Positions 8,068 to 16,768 of a DNA stretch of 42,318 nucleotides are shown in pieces. The position numbers and the translations under genes are program-made. The first letter of the stretch is position 1. Every line of letters begins with the position of its first letter. Under the pieces are notes generated by a model. That model saw only the letters and a list, made by a program, of their open reading frames with translations, was not told the origin of the DNA and ran no database searches. Source of the stretch: Dorea sp. CAG:317 (GTDB lineage: Bacteria; Bacillota; Clostridia; Lachnospirales; Lachnospiraceae); assembly GCA_000433535.1 (NCBI GenBank), contig FR892679.1, positions 5,850 through 48,167 on the forward strand. The letters run 5' to 3'.

Positions 8068-9986
8068 TGAGTAATGGTTTTTTGCCAATCTGTAAAAGAG
8101 ATATGGAAGAGCGGGGCTGGGAACAGCTGGATTTTGTCTATGTATGTGGGGATGCTTACGTGGATCATCCTTCTTTTGGACATGCCATTATTATGCGTAC
8201 ATTAGAGGCACATGGGTATAAAGTGGGAATCATTTCTCAGCCGGATTGGAAGAAACCGGAGAGTATTATGGAATTTGGAGAACCAAGACTTGCCTTCCTT
8301 GTGTCCTCCGGTAATATGGATTCTATGGTGAATCATTATTCCGTATCGAAGAAACGAAGGAAAACAGATGCCTATACACCCGGCGGAGGCATGGGGAAAC
8401 GTCCTGATTATGCAGCAATCGTATACAGTAATCTTATTCGTCAGACATATAAAAAGACGCCTATTATTTTGGGCGGGATTGAGGCAAGCCTTCGAAGACT
8501 TGCCCATTACGATTATTGGTCAGATAAGTTAAAGCGTTCAATTTTACTTGATTCAGGAGCGGATCTTATTTCTTATGGAATGGGAGAGCGTTCGATCGTA
8601 GAAATCGCGGAGGCTCTTGACAGTGGAATTGATATCAAAGATATTACCTTTATTGACGGGACAGTCTGCAAGGTGAAGAGTCTGGACTCCGTCTATGATG
8701 CAATTCTTTTGCCTTCTTATGAAGAGTTAAAGAAAGAGAAATTAAACTACGCAAAAAGTTTTTATACACAATATTGCAATACCGATCCCTTTACAGGAAA
8801 GCGAATGGCAGAAGCGTATAGTGAGCACTTGTATGTTGTTCAGAATCCGCCGTCGAAGCCGCTTACACAGGCTGAGATGGACAGAACTTACAGCTATCCC
8901 TACATGCGCACCTATCATCCTTCTTATGAAGAAGCAGGCGGTGTTCCGGCAATCCGGGAGGTAAAATTCAGCCTGATCAGTAACAGAGGTTGTTTCGGAG
9001 GCTGTAATTTCTGCGCGCTGACATTTCACCAGGGACGAATTATCCAGACAAGAAGTCACGAGTCTCTTGTCAATGAAGCAAAAAAGATGATCTGGGAAGA
9101 AGACTTTAAAGGCTACATTCATGATGTGGGAGGTCCGACTGCAGATTTTCGTCATCCGGCCTGTGACAAACAGCTGGAGCATGGCGTATGTAAAAATCGG
9201 CAATGTTTATTCCCGACGCCCTGTAAGAATCTGAAGGCAGATCATAAGGATTATATTGAACTGCTGAAGAAGCTAAGAGAACTGCCAAATGTAAAAAAAG
9301 TATTTATCCGGTCAGGAATACGATTTGACTATGTACTTGCAGATCCTGATGATACATTTTTCTATGAATTATGTGAACATCATGTAAGCGGACAGTTAAA
9401 AGTGGCGCCGGAGCATGTGGCAGATGCTGTGCTTACGAAAATGGGCAAACCAAAGAACAGTGTCTATCAGGCATTTGTAAAAAAATATAAAAAGATCAAT
9501 CAAGAACTAGGAAAAGATCAATATCTGGTTCCGTACCTTATGTCTTCACATCCGGGTTCAACAATGAAGGAAGCAGTGGAACTGGCAGAATATTTAAGAG
9601 ATCTTGGATATATGCCGGAACAGGTACAGGACTTTTATCCGACACCGTCTACGATCTCAACATGTATGTATTATACAGGCGTTGATCCAAGAGATATGAA
9701 ACCGGTATATGTTCCGAAGAATCCGCATGAGAAGGCAATGCAGAGAGCGCTGATCCAATATCGTAATCCGAAAAATTATGAGTTGGTTCTGGAAGCATTG
9801 AAAAAAGCAGATCGTATGGATTTGGTGGGCTATGATAAACATTGTCTGATTCGTCCGAAGAGATCAGAAGCGGGAAAAGAGCGCAGCTATTCTAAAACAG
9901 ACGGCAAACAATCTGCGAACGGACGGAAGAAGAAAAAGACAATTCGAAATGTTCACAAGAAAAAAACTGGGGGCAGAAAATCATGA
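8067..9986 (+). CDS. YgiQ family radical SAM protein
   Basis: The 639-residue protein matches YgiQ-type radical SAM enzymes. The N-terminal region (FLPICKRDMEERGW) and the segment LGGIEASLRRLAHYDYWSDK are typical of the family. The 4Fe-4S cluster cysteines are C309, C313 and C316 in CFGGCNFC. A second Cys-rich stretch, CDKQLEHGVCKNRQCLFPTPC, may hold another cluster. The C-terminus is a long Lys/Arg tail. The reaction is unknown for the family. It starts on the previous stop (TAATG) and overlaps the SDR gene by 4 bases. Confidence 0.93.
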   Translation: MSNGFLPICKRDMEERGWEQLDFVYVCGDAYVDHPSFGHAIIMRTLEAHGYKVGIISQPDWKKPESIMEFGEPRLAFLVSSGNMDSMVNHYSVSKKRRKTDAYTPGGGMGKRPDYAAIVYSNLIRQTYKKTPIILGGIEASLRRLAHYDYWSDKLKRSILLDSGADLISYGMGERSIVEIAEALDSGIDIKDITFIDGTVCKVKSLDSVYDAILLPSYEELKKEKLNYAKSFYTQYCNTDPFTGKRMAEAYSEHLYVVQNPPSKPLTQAEMDRTYSYPYMRTYHPSYEEAGGVPAIREVKFSLISNRGCFGGCNFCALTFHQGRIIQTRSHESLVNEAKKMIWEEDFKGYIHDVGGPTADFRHPACDKQLEHGVCKNRQCLFPTPCKNLKADHKDYIELLKKLRELPNVKKVFIRSGIRFDYVLADPDDTFFYELCEHHVSGQLKVAPEHVADAVLTKMGKPKNSVYQAFVKKYKKINQELGKDQYLVPYLMSSHPGSTMKEAVELAEYLRDLGYMPEQVQDFYPTPSTISTCMYYTGVDPRDMKPVYVPKNPHEKAMQRALIQYRNPKNYELVLEALKKADRMDLVGYDKHCLIRPKRSEAGKERSYSKTDGKQSANGRKKKKTIRNVHKKKTGGRKS

Positions 9987-10744
9987 AAATCGCGATTGTA
10001 ACAGGCGCTTCTTCCGGGATGGGAAGAGAATTTGCAAGACAGATACCAAGGCTGTATCAAAGTCTTGATGAAATCTGGCTTGTAGCAAGAAGAACCGAAC
10101 GCCTGAAAGAATTAAAAGAAGAACTTCCGATTCCGGTGCGCATTTTCGATGGCGACCTAGAGCGTGATTATATTTATGAGAAAATAGACCGTGAACTTTT
10201 TCTGACGAAGAGCGACGTTCGCATGCTGGTCAACAGTGCGGGCTTTGGAAAAGTGGGAGTTTTCAAAGACGCAGAGCAAAAGGAACAGCTTAGTATGATC
10301 CGCGTAAATTGTGAGGCGCTTACGAAGATGTGTATGGTCTGTATGCCGTATTTATCAAAAGGAAGCAGGATTCTGAATTTGGCTTCGGTTGCGGCATTCA
10401 CTCCACAGCCGGGATTTGCTGTGTATGCTGCTTCTAAGGCGTATGTATATAATTTCTCCAGAGCGCTTCAGGAAGAATTGAGAAAAGACGGAGTCAGTGT
10501 TACGGCAGTCTGTCCGGGACCTGTCAGAACAGAGTTCTTCCTTCGAAGTGGTGAGCTGGCGGGAGACAGCCGGAAATTTGTTAAGGCGGAAGCGAAAGAT
10601 GTCGTTCGACAGGCATTAAAAGATGCGGTGATGAGAAAGGGAGATTCTGTATACTCTCTTCCTATGAAAGCAGGAAAGCTTGCATCCAGACTATGTCCGG
10701 CAGGGCTCGTGGCTTATGTTATGGGACGCATCAATCACGTATAG
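9983..10744 (+). CDS. SDR family NAD(P)-dependent oxidoreductase
   Basis: This 253-residue classical short-chain dehydrogenase has the Rossmann motif VTGASSGMGREFARQ at the N-terminus, an NSAG motif (LVNSAGFG), the catalytic serine region ILNLASVAAF and YAASKAY holding the catalytic Tyr and Lys. PGPVRTEF follows, as in many SDRs. The sequence most resembles the DltE/YqjQ group, whose substrates are poorly known. It overlaps ygiQ by 4 bases and is followed 21 bases later by a membrane protein gene in the same operon. Confidence 0.9.
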   Translation: MKIAIVTGASSGMGREFARQIPRLYQSLDEIWLVARRTERLKELKEELPIPVRIFDGDLERDYIYEKIDRELFLTKSDVRMLVNSAGFGKVGVFKDAEQKEQLSMIRVNCEALTKMCMVCMPYLSKGSRILNLASVAAFTPQPGFAVYAASKAYVYNFSRALQEELRKDGVSVTAVCPGPVRTEFFLRSGELAGDSRKFVKAEAKDVVRQALKDAVMRKGDSVYSLPMKAGKLASRLCPAGLVAYVMGRINHV

Positions 10745-10765
10745 ACATAAGGAGTAAAGATTGAA

Positions 10766-11341
10766 ATGACAATAGAAAAGGGACAGCCGGGCTATATCAA
10801 AGCCCACAAGATGAAATATCTTATATTTGCGATTGTTGAATTCGCAATTGTGGCAGCACTTGTCATACTCGGATATGTACAAACAGGTTCTAAGATGAAT
10901 CTTCTTACTGTCGTGGCTGTGGTAGGGTGTCTGCCTGCTGCCAAAATGCTGGTAGAATTTATTGCTATGGCACCGCATAAGAGTATTGAACCTAAGAAGT
11001 ATACCGAAATTGAAGAAAAAGCACCATTACTTACGAAAATGTATGACATGATTCTTACCGTGAATGATAAGATGATGCCCGTAGAAGTCTTCGTGATTTC
11101 CGGACATGTCATCTGCGGATATGCATCCAGCGATAAGACAGATGAAGTTAAGACAGCAAGGTTTTTGAAACATATGCTGGAAAAAAATCATTATGAAAAA
11201 ATTACCGTGAAGGTTTTCCATGATTATACAGCATTTTTATCCAGAGCCGAGGGAATGAATAACATGGCGGCTGTGGATCATGCTGATACAAAAAGAAGAG
11301 AACACAAGATCAAAAACCTGATTTTAAGCACATCCATGTAA
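10766..11341 (+). CDS. Unknown membrane protein with two N-terminal helices
   Basis: I do not recognise a family with a known function. The 191 residues start with a short polar segment. Two hydrophobic helices follow (about residues 18-36 and 43-65), then a roughly 120-residue soluble domain that is probably cytoplasmic and contains VFVISGHVICGYASSD and HMLEKNHYEKITVKVFHDY. The tail is basic. A ribosome binding site AAGGAG lies 11 bases before the ATG. The gene sits between the SDR and the pseudouridine synthase and is co-oriented, so it is part of the operon. Confidence 0.8.
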   Translation: MTIEKGQPGYIKAHKMKYLIFAIVEFAIVAALVILGYVQTGSKMNLLTVVAVVGCLPAAKMLVEFIAMAPHKSIEPKKYTEIEEKAPLLTKMYDMILTVNDKMMPVEVFVISGHVICGYASSDKTDEVKTARFLKHMLEKNHYEKITVKVFHDYTAFLSRAEGMNNMAAVDHADTKRREHKIKNLILSTSM

Positions 11342-11354
11342 GAGAGAGTATATT

Positions 11355-12374
11355 ATGCGAGAAATTGTGATCAAAGAAAATGAAGCCGGACAGCGTTTTG
11401 ACAAGTTTTTAAAAAAATATCTGTCAGAGGCGACCGGTGGTTTCCTATATAAAATGCTTCGAAAAAAGAATATTGTATTGAATGGGAAAAAAGCAACAGG
11501 AAATGAAAAATTGAACTGCGGAGATACCGTGAAGTTTTTCCTTTCCGATGAGACAATTGATAAATTTTCTGGAAATCAAAAGACTTCTGCTCCGTATGAA
11601 AATATGCCGGATCTGGCGCTTCCCGTGCTTTATGAAGATGACCATGTATTGATCTTTCACAAACCGGCGGGACTGTTATCGCAGAAATCGAAACCGGAAG
11701 ATCTTTCGGTGGCGGAGTATGTGATCTATTATATGCTTCAGACAGGAAGTTTAAAGAAAGAAGAGCTTGCCACCTTCAAGCCTTCCATCTGCAACCGTCT
11801 GGATCGAAACACAAGCGGCCTCATTACCGCCGGAAAAAGTCTTGCCGGACTTCAGAAATTAGGGAAACTTTTCAAAGAAAGAACAATGAAAAAGTATTAT
11901 CTCTGCCTTGTAAAGGGAAGACTGGAAAAGAAGCAGCATATTTGTGGATTCCTTCACAAGGATGAAAAGACAAATACAGTGCGGGTTCAGGAAAACAGAC
12001 TTCTTAAAGAAGATCTCCCAATCGAGACGGAATATGAGCCGATCGCATGGAAGAAAGATGTGACACTGTTGAAGGTTCATTTGATCACCGGGCGCACACA
12101 CCAGATTCGTGCGCACCTTGCTTCCGTCGGACATCCGCTCATCGGAGATACAAAATACGGAGAAGAGAAGGTCAACGGAAGGTACCGTACAAAGTATCAT
12201 TTAAAATGGCAGCTTCTTCATGCATATGAGCTTATCTTTCCAAAGCTTGATCCGCCCTTTGAAGCATTATCAAAGAGGAAGGTGACTGCCCCTGTGCCAA
12301 AAGAATTTTACCAGATTATAAAGGAGACAGAATGGGAACATGGAACTCAAGAGGCCTTAGAGGTTCTACACTAG
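11355..12374 (+). CDS. RluA-family pseudouridine synthase (RluC/RluD-like)
   Basis: The 339-residue protein has an N-terminal S4 domain (AGQRFDKFLKKYL, NIVLNGKKATGNEKL) and a RluA-type catalytic domain. The signature is ICNRLDRNTSGLITAGKS, with the Asp of RLD as nucleophile, and RTHQIRAHLASVGHPLIGD is the C-terminal family motif. A RluC-like role on 23S rRNA is likely, but the exact uridines are not predictable. A separate RluD-like paralogue lies at 39031. Its 3' end overlaps recU by 43 bases. Confidence 0.92.
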   Translation: MREIVIKENEAGQRFDKFLKKYLSEATGGFLYKMLRKKNIVLNGKKATGNEKLNCGDTVKFFLSDETIDKFSGNQKTSAPYENMPDLALPVLYEDDHVLIFHKPAGLLSQKSKPEDLSVAEYVIYYMLQTGSLKKEELATFKPSICNRLDRNTSGLITAGKSLAGLQKLGKLFKERTMKKYYLCLVKGRLEKKQHICGFLHKDEKTNTVRVQENRLLKEDLPIETEYEPIAWKKDVTLLKVHLITGRTHQIRAHLASVGHPLIGDTKYGEEKVNGRYRTKYHLKWQLLHAYELIFPKLDPPFEALSKRKVTAPVPKEFYQIIKETEWEHGTQEALEVLH

Positions 12375-12877
12375 AAGATATGATCAACCGGACCAATGAG
12401 CGGTATCAGGAACAGAAGCTTGCGCTGATCCAGAAAATACCAACGCCTATCACACCGGTGAAAATGGATAAAGAACATCGTCATATCACACTGGCTTATT
12501 TTGATCAGCGAAGTACCGTAGACTATATCGGGGTTGTACAGGGAATTCCCGTATGCTTTGACGCGAAGGAGTGCGTCGCAGATACCTTTCCTCTTCAAAA
12601 TGTACATGAGCATCAGGTAGAATTTATGCAGGCATTTGAAAGGCAGGAAGGAATTGCATTTCTTTTGATTTATTATTCTGCCAGACATATTTTGTATTAT
12701 ATGCGGTGCGAGGAACTTCTGACCTATGTAAAAAGAGCAGAAAACGGCGGAAGAAAAAGTATCCGATTTGATGAACTGGACCCTCGTTTTTTTCTGAATT
12801 TAAAAAATGGTTATCTGGTGCCTTATCTGGACGGAATCAATCTGGATCTTACCGTTCGTGAAGAACTTGACAAATAA
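12332..12877 (+). CDS. recU: Holliday junction resolvase RecU
   Basis: The 181-residue protein matches Firmicutes RecU, which cleaves Holliday junctions and helps chromosome segregation. Recognisable segments are NSRGLRGSTLEDMINRTN, IPTPITPVKMD, AYFDQRSTVDYIGVVQG (catalytic region), VCFDAKECVADTFPLQNVHEHQ and NGGRKSIRFDEL. The start at 12332 has AAGGAG 5 bases upstream and lies inside the preceding gene. The conserved NRG/TLED region begins within ten residues of it, so the 43-base overlap appears genuine. It is the last gene of the operon. The hisZ promoter begins inside its last codons. Confidence 0.92.
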   Translation: MGTWNSRGLRGSTLEDMINRTNERYQEQKLALIQKIPTPITPVKMDKEHRHITLAYFDQRSTVDYIGVVQGIPVCFDAKECVADTFPLQNVHEHQVEFMQAFERQEGIAFLLIYYSARHILYYMRCEELLTYVKRAENGGRKSIRFDELDPRFFLNLKNGYLVPYLDGINLDLTVREELDK

Positions 12878-12895
12878 AGGGAAAATGCTTATAAT
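12867..12895 (+). promoter_or_regulatory. Consensus promoter of the histidine operon
   Basis: TTGACA at 12867-12872 and TATAAT at 12890-12895 are both perfect consensus, with a 17-base spacer. The -35 box lies in the last codons of recU. Confidence 0.85.
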
Positions 12896-12905
12896 TTAAA
12901 ATATT

Positions 12906-12925
12906 TTAATGTGTTAGCACACTAA
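12906..12925. promoter_or_regulatory. Palindromic operator candidate downstream of the his promoter
   Basis: TTAATGTG and CACACTAA form inverted arms (one mismatch) around TTAG at 12906-12925. The palindrome covers the expected transcription start of the his operon, about 10-30 bases after the -10 box, where a bound repressor would block initiation. A TrpR/YerC-like HisR repressor is a plausible binder, but this is inference. Confidence 0.55.
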
Positions 12926-12951
12926 AGCGAGTAGAGAAACAGGGAGGTACT

Positions 12952-14205
12952 ATGAAGAAATTATTACACACTCCTGAGGGAGTCCGGGATATTTACAATG
13001 TAGAATGCGGAAAAAAACTGGCACTGGAAAGCAGACTGAAAAAGACACTGCATTTATACGGTTACCATGATATTCAGACTCCGATGTTTGAGTATTCGGA
13101 AGTGTTCCGCAAAGAGATTGGAACGATTCCTTCGAAAGATCTCTATAAATTTTTCGATAAAGAAGGGAATACACTTGCTCTGAGACCGGATATTACTCCG
13201 TCCGTGGCAAGGGCAGCTTCCACTCTATTCGCGGACGAGACACTTCCCATCCGCTTGTGTTATACAGGAAATACATTTATCAACCATTCCAGTTATCAGG
13301 GGCGGTTAAGAGAAGTGACGCAGATGGGCGCAGAGCTTCTCGGCGACGACTCTGTAGAAGCAGATGCAGAAATGCTGGCAATGGTCATTGAAGCGCTCCT
13401 TGCTGTGGGCGTGAAAGAATTTCAGATCAATGTGGGAAATGTTGATTTCTTCCAGAGTTTAATGGAAGATGCCAGCTTAGAGGAAGAGGAACGGGAACGG
13501 GTGTTAGAGCTGATTGGAAACCGAAACTATTTCGGCCTTCAGGAATATCTGGAAAGCATTGCCGTCACCCGGAGTGTGAAAGAAGCATTTGTGTCATTGG
13601 GAGAATTGACAGGCGGTGTAGAGATTCTTGCGAAAGCGAAAAATCTGGCGCCGAATTCCTCCGGGATCATGGCTGTAAAACGGTTGGAGAAGATCTATGA
13701 TATGCTTGCACTCTACGGAGTGGAAAATTATGTAACCTTTGACCTGAGCATGATGGGAACGTATGGATATTACACGGGAATCATTTTCCGCGGATATACT
13801 TACGGAACCGGGGATGCCATTGTAAAGGGAGGGCGCTATGATCATCTGTTGGAAAAATTCGGAAAGACTTCTCCTTCGATCGGTTTCGCCATTGTTGTAG
13901 ATGAACTGATGAATGCTATGAACCGTCAGAAGCTTAGAATCGTATATACAAGAAAAAATACACTGATTCTGTATGACGATGAGGTTACAAAAAAAGCAGT
14001 AGCTCTCGCACAGGATTTGAGAAAAAAAGCGAAAAATGTAGAAATGATCAAAAAGGCAAAAGATCGTCTGTTAGAAGAATACGTGGAATATGGCAGAGAG
14101 TATTATGCCGGCAATCTCATTTACCTTAAGAAAACAGAAGAGATTACCATGGTCAACCTTGTTACCGGTGAACACAAGATCGTGAATGGACAGAATGGAG
14201 TATAG
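12952..14205 (+). CDS. hisZ: ATP phosphoribosyltransferase regulatory subunit HisZ
   Basis: The 417-residue protein is a histidyl-tRNA-synthetase paralogue that lacks aminoacylation and forms the hetero-octamer with short HisG. HisRS-like motifs are TPEGVRDIYNVE, the motif 2-like RLCYTGNTFINHSSYQGRLREVTQMGAELLG, and YGYYTGIIFRGYTYGTGDAIVKGGRYDHLLEKFG. The C-terminal domain differs from the anticodon-binding domain of true HisRS. The ribosome binding site is AGGGAGG. It is the first gene of the his operon and needs the short HisG that follows 4 bases after its stop. Confidence 0.95.
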   Translation: MKKLLHTPEGVRDIYNVECGKKLALESRLKKTLHLYGYHDIQTPMFEYSEVFRKEIGTIPSKDLYKFFDKEGNTLALRPDITPSVARAASTLFADETLPIRLCYTGNTFINHSSYQGRLREVTQMGAELLGDDSVEADAEMLAMVIEALLAVGVKEFQINVGNVDFFQSLMEDASLEEEERERVLELIGNRNYFGLQEYLESIAVTRSVKEAFVSLGELTGGVEILAKAKNLAPNSSGIMAVKRLEKIYDMLALYGVENYVTFDLSMMGTYGYYTGIIFRGYTYGTGDAIVKGGRYDHLLEKFGKTSPSIGFAIVVDELMNAMNRQKLRIVYTRKNTLILYDDEVTKKAVALAQDLRKKAKNVEMIKKAKDRLLEEYVEYGREYYAGNLIYLKKTEEITMVNLVTGEHKIVNGQNGV

Positions 14206-14209
14206 AACG

Positions 14210-14845
14210 ATGAGATATTTGACATTTGCTCTGGGAAAAGGGCGTCTTGCAAGACAGACATTGGAACTTTTTGAGAGAATAGGAATTACCTGTGAAGAAA
14301 TGAAGGACCCTGATTCCCGAAAACTGATCTTTACAAACGAAGAACTGAAATTAAAATTTTTCCTGGCAAAGGGGCCGGATGTCCCGACTTATGTAGAATA
14401 TGGTGCAGCGGATATCGGTGTTGTCGGAAAAGATACTATATTGGAGGAAGACCGGAAGGTTCACGAGGTGCTGGATCTTGGGTATGGAAAATGCAGAATG
14501 TGTGTCTGTGGTCCCAAAGAGGCTTCTGTGCTTCTTAAACACCATGAGCTGATCCGTGTGGCGACAAAATATCCGAATATAGCAAAAGATTATTTTTATA
14601 ATAAGAAGTACCAGACGGTAGAAATTATCAAATTAAACGGTTCCATCGAACTTGCCCCGATTGTCGGATTGTCAGAAGTAATCGTAGATATCGTGGAAAC
14701 CGGTTCTACACTGAAAGAAAATGGTCTGGAAGTTCTGGAGGAAGTGTGTCCGCTTTCTGCAAGAATGATTGTAAATCCGGTAAGTATGCGTATGGAAAGT
14801 GAGCGTATAAAAACGCTGTTAATGAAACTTAGAATGCAGTTATAG
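14210..14845 (+). CDS. hisG: ATP phosphoribosyltransferase catalytic subunit, short form
   Basis: HisG joins ATP and PRPP in the first step of histidine synthesis. At 211 residues it is the short form that lacks the C-terminal regulatory domain and depends on HisZ, encoded just upstream. Motifs are LTFALGKGRLARQTLELF, GAADIGVVGKDTI, the PRPP region SEVIVDIVETGSTLKENGLEVLEE and VNPVSMRM. The ATG at 14210 is preferred, with GGAG 9 bases upstream. The in-frame ATG at 14186 lies inside hisZ and has no ribosome binding site. Feedback by histidine is expected through HisZ. Confidence 0.95.
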   Translation: MRYLTFALGKGRLARQTLELFERIGITCEEMKDPDSRKLIFTNEELKLKFFLAKGPDVPTYVEYGAADIGVVGKDTILEEDRKVHEVLDLGYGKCRMCVCGPKEASVLLKHHELIRVATKYPNIAKDYFYNKKYQTVEIIKLNGSIELAPIVGLSEVIVDIVETGSTLKENGLEVLEEVCPLSARMIVNPVSMRMESERIKTLLMKLRMQL

Positions 14846-14858
14846 AGGTGAGGAAATA

Positions 14859-16154
14859 ATGAGAATACAGCGGTTAGATCAGGATACAAAAAAGAATCTT
14901 CTGGAAGATTTGCTGAAGCGCAGCCCGAATCAATACAGCGCTTATGAGAAAGATGTGGCTAAAATTCTGGAGGATGTAAAATGGGAAGGTGACGAAGCTC
15001 TGTTTGGTTATACTGCCAGATTTGACGGAGCTCATCTGGATGCTGAAACTGTACGGGTGACAGAGCAGGAGATTCAGGAAGCCTATGATCAGGTTGACGA
15101 GGAGCTTCTGGGGATTATCCGCAGAGCATTACATAATATTCGCACTTATCACGAAAAACAGAGACAGAACAGTTGGTTTGACAGCCGACCGGACGGAACA
15201 ATCCTTGGTCAGAAAGTGACGGCCTTAGCAAGAGTCGGTGTCTATGTGCCGGGCGGGAAAGCCGCATATCCATCGTCTGTATTAATGAATATTGCGCCTG
15301 CTAAGGCGGCGGGAGTAGATGAAATCATTATGGTCACACCTCCTGATAAAAATGGAAAGGTTACGCCGACAACGCTAGTGGCTGCAAAAGAAGCCGGCGC
15401 TGATGTGGTATACAAGATTGGCGGTGCACAGGCAATCGGAGCGCTGGCATACGGAACAAAGAGCATACCTAAAGTAGATAAGATCGTAGGACCGGGCAAT
15501 ATATACGTTGCCCTTGCTAAAAAGGCGGTCTACGGTCATGTAAGTATCGATGCGATTGCCGGTCCCAGTGAGATCCTTGTGATCGCAGACGATTCTGCCA
15601 ACCCGTCTTATGTGGCAGCCGACCTATTGTCTCAGGCAGAACACGATGAACTTGCCTCTGCCATTCTTGTCACAACAAGCGAAGAGCTTGCAGACGCGGT
15701 ATCAAAAGAAGTAGATCGTTTTACAGCACAGCTGTCCAGAAAAGAAATTATTCAGAAGTCACTGGATAACTATGGGTATATTTTAATTGCAGAATCCATG
15801 GATGAAGCCATCAGCATTGCAAATGAGATTGCTTCCGAACACCTTGAGATTCAGACAAAAAATCCGTATGATGTGATGACAAAGATTCGAAATGCAGGAG
15901 CGATTTTTATCGGTGAATATTCCAGTGAACCGCTGGGCGATTATTTTGCAGGTCCGAACCATGTACTTCCGACAAATGGAACCGCAAAATTTTTCTCCCC
16001 GTTGTCCGTGGATGATTTTATCAAAAAATCAAGTATTATCGCTTATTCAAAAGAGGCATTGGAGAAAGTACATGAAGATATTGAAAGCTTCGCAGCAGCC
16101 GAACGGCTTACCGCTCATGCCAATTCTATCCATGTACGATTTAATAAGGAATAG
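14859..16154 (+). CDS. hisD: Histidinol dehydrogenase
   Basis: The 431-residue enzyme oxidises L-histidinol to histidine in two NAD-dependent steps. It has the family signatures VYVPGGKAAYPSSVLMNIAPAKAAG, VDKIVGPGNIYVALAKK, the zinc-binding region DLLSQAEHDELASAILVT and the C-terminal SEHLEIQT and GPNHVLPTNGTAKFFSPLSV. Length and motifs are normal and nothing is missing. It is preceded by GAGGTGAGG and follows hisG by 13 bases. Confidence 0.96.
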   Translation: MRIQRLDQDTKKNLLEDLLKRSPNQYSAYEKDVAKILEDVKWEGDEALFGYTARFDGAHLDAETVRVTEQEIQEAYDQVDEELLGIIRRALHNIRTYHEKQRQNSWFDSRPDGTILGQKVTALARVGVYVPGGKAAYPSSVLMNIAPAKAAGVDEIIMVTPPDKNGKVTPTTLVAAKEAGADVVYKIGGAQAIGALAYGTKSIPKVDKIVGPGNIYVALAKKAVYGHVSIDAIAGPSEILVIADDSANPSYVAADLLSQAEHDELASAILVTTSEELADAVSKEVDRFTAQLSRKEIIQKSLDNYGYILIAESMDEAISIANEIASEHLEIQTKNPYDVMTKIRNAGAIFIGEYSSEPLGDYFAGPNHVLPTNGTAKFFSPLSVDDFIKKSSIIAYSKEALEKVHEDIESFAAAERLTAHANSIHVRFNKE

Positions 16155-16165
16155 GAGAATATCTT

Positions 16166-16753
16166 ATGAATCGAATTGCAAAATGTGAAAGAAAAACAAA
16201 GGAGACGAATATTTCCCTTACTTTAAATCTTGACGGAACTGGAAATAATAAGATTCATACAGGCATCGGTTTTTTTGATCATATGCTGGATGGGTTTGCA
16301 AGGCATGGTCTGTTTGATCTGAGTGTATCCGTAAGCGGTGATCTGGACGTGGACTGTCATCATACAATTGAAGACACCGGAATTGTTCTTGGTACAGCGA
16401 TACGGGAAGCGCTTGGTGACAAGGCGGGAATTAAGCGTTATGGCCACATGATCCTTCCGATGGACGAGACGTTGGCACTGTGTGCAGTAGATCTGTCAGG
16501 AAGACCGTATCTTAATTTTGACGCGGAATTTACAGTTCCCCGACTTGGAGAGATGGATACAGAAATGGTGAAAGAATTCTTCTATGCGGTATCGTATAGC
16601 GCGGCAATAAATCTTCATCTTAAGATCTTAGATGGTGGAAATAATCACCATATGGCTGAAGCGTTATTTAAGAGCTTCGGCAAAGCCCTTGACATGGCTG
16701 TAATGGAAGAACCCCGCATTACAGGAGCATGGACAACAAAGGGAAGTCTTTAA
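16166..16753 (+). CDS. hisB: Imidazoleglycerol-phosphate dehydratase
   Basis: The 195-residue monofunctional HisB dehydrates imidazoleglycerol phosphate to imidazole-acetol phosphate. Manganese-binding histidine motifs are GIGFFDHMLDGFARHG, DCHHTIEDTGIVLG and DGGNNHHMAEALFKSFGKAL, as expected for the duplicated IGPD fold. There is no N-terminal phosphatase domain, so histidinol phosphatase must be encoded elsewhere. It follows hisD by 11 bases. Confidence 0.96.
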   Translation: MNRIAKCERKTKETNISLTLNLDGTGNNKIHTGIGFFDHMLDGFARHGLFDLSVSVSGDLDVDCHHTIEDTGIVLGTAIREALGDKAGIKRYGHMILPMDETLALCAVDLSGRPYLNFDAEFTVPRLGEMDTEMVKEFFYAVSYSAAINLHLKILDGGNNHHMAEALFKSFGKALDMAVMEEPRITGAWTTKGSL

Positions 16754-16768
16754 AGGAGTTGTAGTAAT

